Shown piece by piece: positions 17,155-24,897 of a DNA stretch of 64,000 nucleotides (positions are counted from its first letter, which is position 1; each line of letters begins with the position of its first letter). The DNA lies in contig NZ_CP114283.1 in assembly GCF_027107535.1 (NCBI RefSeq), forward strand, positions 4,774,001 through 4,838,000, written 5' to 3'. The DNA comes from Streptomyces aurantiacus. GTDB taxonomy: Bacteria > Actinomycetota > Actinomycetes > Streptomycetales > Streptomycetaceae. The translations under genes and the position numbers were made by a program. The notes below the pieces were generated by a model, which was not told the origin of the DNA, made no database searches, and saw nothing but the letters and a program-made list of their open reading frames with translations.

Positions 17155-19290
17155 TCAGGTCCCTGACCTGGTGTTTCCGGCGTCTGTGGCTTGGCGGTAC
17201 GCCTGCTCGGCTTCTTCGTCCCGCCCGGCCCGGGCGAGCAGGTTGCCGAGGTTGTTCGCGGCGTCTGTGTTCCCGGCATCCACGGCCCGGCGGTACGCCT
17301 GCTCGGCCTCTTCCACCCGCCCGGCCCGGGCGAGCAGGTTGCCGAGGTTGTTCGCGGCGTCTGTGTCCCCGGTGTTCATGGCTTGGCGGTACAGCTTCTC
17401 GGCTTCTTCGTCCCGGCCGGCGTCGGCGAGCAGTTTGCCGAGGTTGTACGCGGCGTTGGTGTTCCCGGCATCCACGGCCTGGCGGTACGCCTGCTCGGCT
17501 TCTTCCACCCGCCCGACCCGGGTGAGCAGAATGCCGAGGTTGTTCGCGGCGTCGGTGTGCCCGGCGTTCATGGCGTGGCGGAACAGCTTCTCGGCTTCTT
17601 CCATCCGCGCGTCGCTGAGCAGGATGCCGAGGTTGTTCGCGGCGTTGGTGTTCCCGGCGATACTGGCGTAGCGGTACAGCTGCTCAGCCTCTTCCACCCG
17701 GCCGGCGTCGGCGAGCAGTTTGCCGAGGTTGTACGCGGCGTCGGTGTTCCCGGCGATACTGGCCTGGCGGTACAGCTGCTCAGCCTCTTCCACCCGCCCG
17801 GCCCGGGTGAGCAGAATGCCGAGGTTGTTCGCGGCGTTGGTGTGCCCGGCATCCACGGCCTGGCGGTACAGCTGCTCAGCCTCTTCCACCCGCCCGGCGT
17901 CAGCAAGCAGGTTGCCGAGGTTGAACGCGGAGTCGGTGTGCCCGGCGTTCATGGCCTGGCGGTACAGCTGCTCGGCCTCTTCCACCCGCCCGGCGTCGCT
18001 GAGCAGAATGCCGAGGTTGAACGCGGCGCCGGGGCTGTGTGGGGCGAGGGGGCGCCAGGCGGCTTCGGCGATGTGGGGTGCGCGGTCGAAGGCGTGGACG
18101 CCGATGGTGAAGCGTTCGTCTTCATCGGCAGCGTGGTCCAGGGCGGTCTGCCATGCCTGTTGTGTGACGGGGGTGGTGGTGTGGTCGGGGAGGTAGTCGA
18201 AGACGTTCCAGGTGTCGGGGTTGCTGGTGGGCAGGAGCAGGCTGGTGGCGCCGTAGCGCAGGCGCTGGGTCCAGGCCAGGGCCTGGTCGAGTGGTTCGGG
18301 GCGCAGCAGGTGGCCGTCGGGCAGGTAGTGCTGGTGGAGGGTGGTGAGCAGGGAGGTGGGGTAGGGCGGGCGCAGTCCGGTGCGGGTGAGATCGACGGCG
18401 GCGGCGACCAGGGCGGCGCCGCGGGGATGGCCGCCGGGACGGGCGGCGTGGCGCCATTCGGTGAGCAGGGCGGGGCCGGCGGCGAGGTATTCGGCGACCC
18501 CGTAGGGGCCGTGGTGGGTGACGGCGTCGATGATCCGTGAGTCGTCGCAGTCCTTCGCGCGTGCCAGCTCTTCGGTGCTCCAGCGGCGCTCCAGGTACAA
18601 AGGCTCGGTCTGCTTGAGCACCCGGGCGCCCGTCCCGACTGCGGCCGTCTGCGGCCCGGCCGGGCCTTCCGGGCGGGTCTCGGCGGTGTGGGGGTAGAAG
18701 GTGTCGTAGTGGCGCAGCTGCATGGTGGCCAGCACTGGTGTCTGCAGCCGCACCAGTTCGGCCAGCACCCCCGGCTCCAGCCCGTCAGGGCTCAGGAACC
18801 GCTCCAGGTCATCCAGCCACACCACGCACCGCACCAAGGTGGTGGCCACCACGTCCACCGCGATCACCAGATCCGGCCCGGTGTCAGGAGCCAGCACCCG
18901 ATAGCCGTCCAGCGCCTGGCACCGGCGCACCGCCTGATGGACGGCACGGGTCTTGCCCGCCGTGGACTCCCCGACCACCAGCACCAGCCCGCCCCGCTGC
19001 GCAGCCTGGGCGAGCCGTGTCTGCAGCATCATGTCGACGTCCCGGGCCACATACGGCGGCACCGCGTCACCGGCGTCGTCGGGCCGCGCCCGATGCGCCC
19101 CGGCCGTCAGGGCGTCCCAGGTCTTCACCAGCGGCCAGCGCCGCGGGTCCTGCAGATATCCGGGCACCCGCACCCCGGCCGTGGTGATCGTCACCGGTCC
19201 TGTGATGTCCCGCGCAGTGACGACCACGTCCTGTCGGCCCCCGGACACCTCGGCGTGGACATCACCGTCACCAGACGGCTCCACAGCCAT
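17155..19290 (-). CDS. NLR-like P-loop NTPase with TPR sensor and N-terminal amyloid-type motif
   Basis: Protein of 711 residues. Residues 13-36 hold VSGGRQDVVVTARDITGP, shared with the C-terminus of the protein encoded just upstream. A P-loop NTPase domain follows: Walker A VVGESTAGKT (105-114) and an acidic Walker-B-like strand VVWLDDLERF (about 155-164). After a helical region, from about residue 430, come nine to ten 32-residue TPR units of the form AGNTDAANNLGNLLARAGRV / EEAEQLYRQ. One unit (LLSDARMEEAEKL) has lost a residue. Such P-loop plus superstructure proteins are STAND/NLR sensors; the N-terminal motif matches the design of bacterial amyloid-signalling NLRs. ATG 19290 lies 9 bases after the upstream gene's stop, so they are an operon. 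Confidence 0.85.
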   Translation of the reverse strand: MAVEPSGDGDVHAEVSGGRQDVVVTARDITGPVTITTAGVRVPGYLQDPRRWPLVKTWDALTAGAHRARPDDAGDAVPPYVARDVDMMLQTRLAQAAQRGGLVLVVGESTAGKTRAVHQAVRRCQALDGYRVLAPDTGPDLVIAVDVVATTLVRCVVWLDDLERFLSPDGLEPGVLAELVRLQTPVLATMQLRHYDTFYPHTAETRPEGPAGPQTAAVGTGARVLKQTEPLYLERRWSTEELARAKDCDDSRIIDAVTHHGPYGVAEYLAAGPALLTEWRHAARPGGHPRGAALVAAAVDLTRTGLRPPYPTSLLTTLHQHYLPDGHLLRPEPLDQALAWTQRLRYGATSLLLPTSNPDTWNVFDYLPDHTTTPVTQQAWQTALDHAADEDERFTIGVHAFDRAPHIAEAAWRPLAPHSPGAAFNLGILLSDAGRVEEAEQLYRQAMNAGHTDSAFNLGNLLADAGRVEEAEQLYRQAVDAGHTNAANNLGILLTRAGRVEEAEQLYRQASIAGNTDAAYNLGKLLADAGRVEEAEQLYRYASIAGNTNAANNLGILLSDARMEEAEKLFRHAMNAGHTDAANNLGILLTRVGRVEEAEQAYRQAVDAGNTNAAYNLGKLLADAGRDEEAEKLYRQAMNTGDTDAANNLGNLLARAGRVEEAEQAYRRAVDAGNTDAANNLGNLLARAGRDEEAEQAYRQATDAGNTRSGT
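17160..18035 (-). repeat. 96-bp tandem repeats coding for TPR units
   Basis: Nine or so tandem 96-bp units recur here, each with GAGGTTG(T/A)(T/A)CGCGG-type blocks at fixed distance. They are the TPR codons of the NTPase gene. Near-identity between neighbouring units implies recent duplication or gene conversion, so copy number can vary between strains. Confidence 0.85.
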
Positions 19291-19299
19291 GACCGGCCC

Positions 19300-19749
19300 T
19301 CAGCTCCCGGACCCGCCGGGCCGCTCAGGCGGTGAAGGCGGGCTCGCCGGCAGGCCGAAGTGCAGCCCGCCAGTCACGTCGCGGGCCGTGACCACATTGC
19401 CCTGACTACCGCCGGAAATGTTGGTGGAGACGCTGCCCGCTCCGGTATTCGGCACCACCTGCTGCGCCTGCCGGTGCCACGCCTCCAGCGCAGCGGCAAA
19501 ACCCGCGTCCCTCCCGGCCCGCGCCGCCAACGCGACCGACAAGATCTGTGCCCGCCGCTCATCGGCAGGATCCTGCTCCAAAGACGTCAGCTCCGCCTCA
19601 GCCGACACAGGCTCCACCACACCCGACGGACTCTCTTGTCCCCGCCACCGCCGCACCAACGCGACCAAACCCTGCCAGGACTGCCCACCCGCAGCCCCCG
19701 CCGCGCCCGTCGCCAACGCCAGCAACAATGCAGCCGATACCGGCTCCAT
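19300..19749 (-). CDS. Putative Bell-like membrane effector with C-terminal amyloid-type motif
   Basis: Protein of 149 residues. It starts MEPVSAALLLALATGAAGAA, a hydrophobic Ala/Gly/Leu helix, followed by SWQGLVALVRRWRG and two amphipathic helices (LTSLEQDPADERRAQILSVA, then AAALEAWHRQAQ). Residues 108-131 carry STNISGGSQGNVVTARDVTG, which aligns with the N-terminal motif of the next gene (both SGG-x-Q-x-x-VVTARD-x-TG). Small proteins with an N-terminal pore-forming-like helical domain (Bell) and a C-terminal amyloid motif are known partners of NLR genes in Actinobacteria, where motif templating is thought to trigger membrane damage. I infer that role here. It is the promoter-proximal gene of the operon. 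Confidence 0.75.
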   Translation of the reverse strand: MEPVSAALLLALATGAAGAAGGQSWQGLVALVRRWRGQESPSGVVEPVSAEAELTSLEQDPADERRAQILSVALAARAGRDAGFAAALEAWHRQAQQVVPNTGAGSVSTNISGGSQGNVVTARDVTGGLHFGLPASPPSPPERPGGSGS

Positions 19750-19977
19750 GACCCACCCCCGGTGAAAAGCCTGTCGTCATACCACCGTAGAGCCTTCACC
19801 CACTGCAGGAACGTCACGCCCGCAACCTGCTTTGCGGCTATGGCGATGCCATTCGGCCCCACCAAGTTGCTTGGCCCCCAGGGCGCCGCTCCCGCAACCT
19901 TGCCTACGATCTGCTCCACGCACAGCCCCACACTCTGCCGCCGGACCGTCGCACGCGCGACCTCCCCCGCCTTCACA

Positions 19978-22900
19978 TCACGCGCGCCCCTCCTTGGCCG
20001 CCCACTCCAGCCCGAGGCCGACCAACTGCGCACGCCGTTCCGGGCTGAGCTTGGCGGCCCGGCGCCGGATGTTGTCGAGGAACGCCCCGAGCTTGATCTC
20101 TTCGCCGTTCACGTTTTCGACGTGCTTGCGGGCGGGCCGCAGGTGTCCTTCGCGTGCGTGGAACTGGCGGGCGGCGGCGAGGTTGGTGTTCCACCGTTCA
20201 TCCTGTGACCGCCGTACCGGCTCGACCGTCTCGCCTTCCGCAAGCGGTTCGATGCCGAGGGTCTCCAGCAGGTACTGCTGTGCGGGCATCAGCTTGTCCC
20301 ACCCCGCCCGCTGCCCGGCGATCCAGGCTCCGAGGTCCTCGCCCTGGACGATGACCTCGCCAGGCCCGGAGGGCAGGCTGCCGCCGGCCTTCACGTGCGC
20401 GAGCGCCAACCGGTAGTTGCGTTGCCACGCGATCTTCCAGGCCGGGCACCACCCTGGATCAATCTCCGCCAGAGCCTCCTGACGGCTCGTCGACAGCTCC
20501 CCGGCATACGAGACGCCCGTTTCCCCGGCCTCACGCCGTGCGGCGTTCTCCGCTGCCTTGCGGGCCGCGGCGCGCTGGTTCTTGGCCCACACCCCGATAG
20601 CCATCGAGCCAGCACCGCCCCCGGTACCGCCGCTGCCCCACACCGCGTTGGCGGGCGGGAGGAAGTGCCCGTGGACGGCCGCATAGGAACGGGCGACCTC
20701 GAGGCCGGCGTCCCACGCGGAGGCGTGCACCGACCACACCATCCCCAGCCGCTCCAACTCCGCCACCCGCGAGGCCTCCAAGGTCCCGGCCGTGTAGTAC
20801 CGGCGCTGATCCGCCACCCAGACCCCCAGCGGATGCGAACCGACCGACCCCCACCCCTCCGGCGTGACGTACGTGAACGCCACCCGCAGCTCCGCGCTAC
20901 CGGTCTCGCGCAGCCACCGGGTCGCGGCCTCGATGCCACGCCGCCAGTACGCCCCCTCGGGGTCGATGACGCGCAGCTGCACGAACTGCGTGAGCGCGGC
21001 CGGGTCGCGTTCCTCGCTGAACCGCAGCACCCCCGCCGCCCGCTCCGAGAGCCGCTGCGCCTCCGGGCTGGCGTCGCCCTGGCCGTCGTCCTCGCCGTCC
21101 GGCAGCTCCTCCTCGCCGCGGTCGCCATCGACGGCCGGTCGGCTGTTGCGCAGACGAGGGTCCGCGAGAGCGTCGATCGTCTCCGAGTCGTGCGCCCGCA
21201 AGGCGCCAAGGATCTTCCCCAAGATCGAATAAGCGTCGGAAGTGAGCAACTCATTCGGATCCTCACCCGGCCCGAGGAATACCGGGACGATCAGTGTGGC
21301 GAGTTTTCCGTGGTCCGGGTTCAATCGCAGAGCGCGCCCGACCATCTGCACGATGTCCACCATTGAGCCGCGTGCATCCGCGAAAAGCACGGCGTCGCAT
21401 TCGGCGGTATCGACACCTTCCCCGAGAATACGAACTGAAGAAAGAACACGCAATTCAGCACGCATATTCTGACCATCGAATTCGGGTCCCCCGAGAAAGT
21501 CGGAGGCGAATTCATCGAGCACGGTCCGGCGGTGTCCGGGTGCGTGTTCGCCGTACAGCCAGTCCGCCCACACCTGGCGTGCGGGCGGGTAGGTGTCGGG
21601 GCCGTCCTCGGCGAGCCGGGCCGCGACCGCCGGCACCGACGCCGCCATGGCCTCCGCCTCACTCACCCGGCTGTGGAACGACAGCACCCGACGGAACCGC
21701 TCCTCAACCGCCGCGCGCAGCAGACCCGTCTGCACAGCCGCCAGCCGCGCCCCACGCACAGCGTCGGAACCGGTGGCCTCCGTGGCCAGCGCCGCATACA
21801 GGTCGGGGTCACGGATGTCGAGACACAGCACCTGGTAGGGCGCCACGATGCCCCGACCGATCGCCTCAGACAGCGTCAGCTTGTACGCCACCGGACCGAA
21901 CACCGGTGAACCGTCCTCCATCGACGCCACCAACCGCGGCCGCTCACCCTCCGCCTCCCACACCCTGGCGGTAGCCGTCATGTAGAGCCGGCGCTCCGCG
22001 GGGAGCTGCGCCTGGTCGTGCACTGCCGCCCACGGCTTCAGACCATCCCCACTCGTACGGTGCGCCTCATCCACGACCATCAGGCTCCACACCCCAAGAC
22101 CAGCCGCATGCGCGCGCTGGAGGATACCGAGTCCGACCGACGCGTACGTGGCGAACACCGTGACCGTCTCCAGCCCCGACATCCACGCGACCAACTCGTC
22201 AGGGTCGGTCGTGCACGGCAGCCCCTGAAGTTCCTTGCGGGCGGCCAGGTCGTCGTTGATGAAGCGGGCCATCGACCACAGGTCCTCGGGCTGATAGCGC
22301 ACCTCGCAGTGCAGCGCCGATACGAAGCAGCCGGCTTCGTCCTCGGACACCGGGCGCCGCAGCTCGTCCCGCAGGGCGACCGGGGAGCCGACCGCGAAGC
22401 GCGCCAAGGGCCGGGCTTCGGCGTCGCGGGCCACGGCACAGGCCAGCGCCGCGGCCAGCACACCGTGCAGGGTGGCTCCTTCCCGTTTGCAGGCGAGCGC
22501 GAGACCTTCCAGGACGTCGCTGCCGAGGGACCGGTGCAGCATCCGGGTCCGGCGCTGGGCGAAGGGCACGAAGCGCTCCGGCTCGAGCCGGCCCACCGCG
22601 TCCGCGTCCGCGGCCGCCGGGGGCTCTGCCCCGCCGGCCGCCCCGGAGCCCACCCCGCCGGCCGCCCCCGGGTTCGCCCCGGAGCCCGCCCCGGAGTCCG
22701 CCCCCGGGTTCGCCCCGGGGTTCGCCCCGTCGGCCGTCTGCGGGCCGGCCGGCGCATTCGCCCCCGGGCGGAAGCGCTCCGGGAAGAGGGCCTCGAACGG
22801 CTGCGGCAGGGGGCCGTGCGGCGCGGCTCTGCGGCCTGACGGGGGCGGCGCGGCCGCGAGCCGCACCCACTGGCGCAGCAGGGAGAGTGCGGTCGTCCCG

Positions 22901-23361
22901 TCCGCGATGCAGTGCGGGACGGTGAGGATGAGGTCGTGGGTCTGGTCCGGTGCGCTGATGAGGACGGCGCGGGCCAGCGGTCCCGACCGCCAGTCGATGG
23001 GGTCCGTCAGTTCCCGGCCGTCCACCTCGCGCGTCCAGTGCGCGTCGCCGGCGCCGGCCACGCGTACCTCGCGCAGCGGGATCGGCAGGTCCACCGGCAC
23101 GAACCGGGGCCCGCCGCCGGGTGTGCGCGGCGGGTTTTGCGCTATGGCCGTGCGCAGGAGCGGATGGCGGTCCTGCAGCGCGCCCAGTGCGGTGCGCAGC
23201 ACCGGTGCCGAGAGCTCCCCCTCGATGCGTACGCGGGCGCAGACGTTGAGCGTGGAGAGCTGGTCGATGATCCAGTACCAGCGCTCCCCCGGGCTCAGGG
23301 CGCGCGACGTGGCGGCGCGCCCGCCGGTGCCGTTCTCCGTCAGGGCGCTCGATGCGTTCAT
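19978..23361 (-). CDS. Chimeric protein: condensation/PapA-like domain fused to DEAH helicase with HA domains
   Basis: One open frame of 1127 codons. Residues 1-380 resemble condensation/PapA-type acyltransferases: GERWYWIIDQLSTLNV, HPLLRTA, and the active-site stretch PHCIADGTTALSLL (His150, Asp154). A Gly/Ala/Pro linker with GANPGANPGA lies at 210-245. Near residue 382 (about nt 22215) the sequence switches to a helicase: TTDPDELVAWMSG, VVDEAHRTSGDG (429-440), MTATARVWE, VQMVGRALRLNPDHG (motif VI), then three helicase-associated repeats such as AAARQFHAREGHLRP. Helicase motif I (P-loop) is absent, and the acyltransferase lacks its final segment. So both enzymes look crippled, joined without a frame break. 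GGAG before ATG 23361 supports that start. It diverges from the P450 gene. Confidence 0.75.
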   Translation of the reverse strand: MNASSALTENGTGGRAATSRALSPGERWYWIIDQLSTLNVCARVRIEGELSAPVLRTALGALQDRHPLLRTAIAQNPPRTPGGGPRFVPVDLPIPLREVRVAGAGDAHWTREVDGRELTDPIDWRSGPLARAVLISAPDQTHDLILTVPHCIADGTTALSLLRQWVRLAAAPPPSGRRAAPHGPLPQPFEALFPERFRPGANAPAGPQTADGANPGANPGADSGAGSGANPGAAGGVGSGAAGGAEPPAAADADAVGRLEPERFVPFAQRRTRMLHRSLGSDVLEGLALACKREGATLHGVLAAALACAVARDAEARPLARFAVGSPVALRDELRRPVSEDEAGCFVSALHCEVRYQPEDLWSMARFINDDLAARKELQGLPCTTDPDELVAWMSGLETVTVFATYASVGLGILQRAHAAGLGVWSLMVVDEAHRTSGDGLKPWAAVHDQAQLPAERRLYMTATARVWEAEGERPRLVASMEDGSPVFGPVAYKLTLSEAIGRGIVAPYQVLCLDIRDPDLYAALATEATGSDAVRGARLAAVQTGLLRAAVEERFRRVLSFHSRVSEAEAMAASVPAVAARLAEDGPDTYPPARQVWADWLYGEHAPGHRRTVLDEFASDFLGGPEFDGQNMRAELRVLSSVRILGEGVDTAECDAVLFADARGSMVDIVQMVGRALRLNPDHGKLATLIVPVFLGPGEDPNELLTSDAYSILGKILGALRAHDSETIDALADPRLRNSRPAVDGDRGEEELPDGEDDGQGDASPEAQRLSERAAGVLRFSEERDPAALTQFVQLRVIDPEGAYWRRGIEAATRWLRETGSAELRVAFTYVTPEGWGSVGSHPLGVWVADQRRYYTAGTLEASRVAELERLGMVWSVHASAWDAGLEVARSYAAVHGHFLPPANAVWGSGGTGGGAGSMAIGVWAKNQRAAARKAAENAARREAGETGVSYAGELSTSRQEALAEIDPGWCPAWKIAWQRNYRLALAHVKAGGSLPSGPGEVIVQGEDLGAWIAGQRAGWDKLMPAQQYLLETLGIEPLAEGETVEPVRRSQDERWNTNLAAARQFHAREGHLRPARKHVENVNGEEIKLGAFLDNIRRRAAKLSPERRAQLVGLGLEWAAKEGRA

Positions 23362-23500
23362 AGCGGACACTCCCCATCGCCATTCGCGGGTCCGGTGCCG
23401 TACCGGATGGTCGAGGGAGGCTAGCAATGCGTGATCGAGTGCCGGTCGAGTATTTCCGTGCCCTACCTCGTGCAGGTAATTGACCTGCGCATTATGGTCC

Positions 23501-23556
23501 GTTCCCAGTCGTTCCCAAGTGGGCTGTGTGGTCAGTTCTCAGTCGTTCTCAAGAGG
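23501..23556. promoter_or_regulatory. Four GTTCYCA heptads upstream of P450
   Basis: GTTCCCA occurs at 23501 and 23511 and GTTCTCA at 23535 and 23545. The two pairs form a 22-base direct repeat with few mismatches. Tandem heptads near one helical turn apart are typical of SARP-type activator sites, and these sit 53-108 bases before the P450 start in the divergent region with the chimeric gene. Confidence 0.5.
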
Positions 23557-23608
23557 ATCGTGCTGCCATTCTCGAGCCGGACTCAAGTCAGCCTGAAGGA
23601 ATGTCACC

Positions 23609-24865
23609 ATGACCCTGACGACGCTCAGCCAGAATTCTTCCGCGCTCTTTTCCATCGACCCGTCGGGCACCGACCGCCATGGGGAGGCAGCGCGGATGCG
23701 CGCCCTGGGTCCGGTGGTCCGTGCCGTGCTGCCCGGTGGTGTGCGGATGTGGGTGGTCACCGATTACGCGCTGCTCGCCGAGCTGGCCGCCGACCCGAGG
23801 GTGGGGCGGGACTGGCGCAACTGGGAGGCGCTGCGCCGCGGGGAGATCCCCGACGACTGGCCGCTGCTCGGCATGATCCGCCTGAACAACATGATGGCCC
23901 GCGACGGTGCGGAGCACCGGCGGCTGCGCCGCCCGCTGACCCGCACCTTCACCCGGAGCCGGGTCGAGAGCATGGGGCCGCGGATCGACCGGATCGTGGC
24001 CGCCATGCTGGACGACCTGCCGCGCCGGGCCGCGGCGGACGGCACGGTCGATCTGCGGCGGCACTACGCCTACCCGTTCCCCATGCAGGTGATCTGCGAG
24101 CTCATCGGCATACCCGAGGCGTGGTGGTCACGCTTGCGTGAGCTCATCAGCACCGTCATCCGCGCCGACACGACCGCCGAGCAGTTCCGCGCCACCGGGC
24201 AGGAGCGGCACGAACTGTTCCAGCGGCTGTTCGCCATGCGCCGCGCCGAGCCCGCCGACGACCTGACCAGCGCGCTGCTCGCCCTCAACGAGGATGCCGA
24301 CGACGCCTTCACCAGCGAGGAACTCGAGGACACCCTGTGGACACTGATCGGCGCGGGCCATGAGACCTCGATCAGTCTGATCGTCAACGCCACCCGGGCG
24401 CTGCTGACCCACCCCGAGCAGCTGGCGATGGTCCGCGAGGGCGGCCCCGCCCTCTGGAGCCAGGTCATCGAGGAGACCCTGCGCTGGGACTCCCCCGTGG
24501 GCAACTTCCCGGCCCGTTTCCCGACCGAGGACATCACGGTGGCCGGCGTCACCATTCCCCGGGGGGACGCCATCCTCGCTCCGTGGAGCGGTGTCAACCG
24601 TGATCCCAAGCAGTACGGCGAGAGCGCCGGCCGGTTCGACATCACGCGGCCGGTCAAGCGGCATCTGGCGTTCGGCACCGGACCGCACGTGTGCATCGGC
24701 CCGGGCCTGGCCCGGGCCGAGGCGATGGCCGCGCTGCCTGCGCTGTTCGCCCGCTATCCCGAACTGCGGCTCGCCGTGGACCCCTTGGAGCTGTCCCCGG
24801 TCCCCTCCCTGTTCTCCAACTCCGTCACCGGCCTGCCCGTGCACCTGGGCCCCCAGAAGCGCTGA
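23609..24865 (+). CDS. Cytochrome P450 (bacterial class I type)
   Basis: Haem monooxygenase, 418 residues, soluble. The haem loop is FGTGPHVCIG with F355 and the ligand Cys362; the I-helix oxygen motif is GAGHETS; the K-helix is EETLRWDSP. These are as in CYP107-like secondary-metabolism P450s. ATG 23609 has AAGGA eight bases upstream. No ferredoxin gene is next to it, so electrons would come from elsewhere. In S. griseus a P450 beside rppA couples naphthalene units, so this one could oxidise or couple the product of the type III PKS at 27093. That is inference; between them lie the FAD oxidase and MarR genes. Confidence 0.93.
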   Translation: MTLTTLSQNSSALFSIDPSGTDRHGEAARMRALGPVVRAVLPGGVRMWVVTDYALLAELAADPRVGRDWRNWEALRRGEIPDDWPLLGMIRLNNMMARDGAEHRRLRRPLTRTFTRSRVESMGPRIDRIVAAMLDDLPRRAAADGTVDLRRHYAYPFPMQVICELIGIPEAWWSRLRELISTVIRADTTAEQFRATGQERHELFQRLFAMRRAEPADDLTSALLALNEDADDAFTSEELEDTLWTLIGAGHETSISLIVNATRALLTHPEQLAMVREGGPALWSQVIEETLRWDSPVGNFPARFPTEDITVAGVTIPRGDAILAPWSGVNRDPKQYGESAGRFDITRPVKRHLAFGTGPHVCIGPGLARAEAMAALPALFARYPELRLAVDPLELSPVPSLFSNSVTGLPVHLGPQKR

Positions 24866-24888
24866 CGCCCCTCCCCCCGGGCGGGGCG
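24866..24888. terminator. Bidirectional terminator between convergent genes
   Basis: CGCCCC and GGGGCG form a GC stem around a C-rich loop directly after the P450 stop. The FAD oxidase gene converges and stops at 24898, so the hairpin could serve both. Confidence 0.5.
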
Positions 24889-24897
24889 GGGCCTGTC

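Noticed and set aside
17160..18035. Regular 96-bp direct repeats, CRISPR-like at first sight
   Set aside because: They are contiguous coding units of TPRs in one open frame, without spacers, and no cas gene is present.
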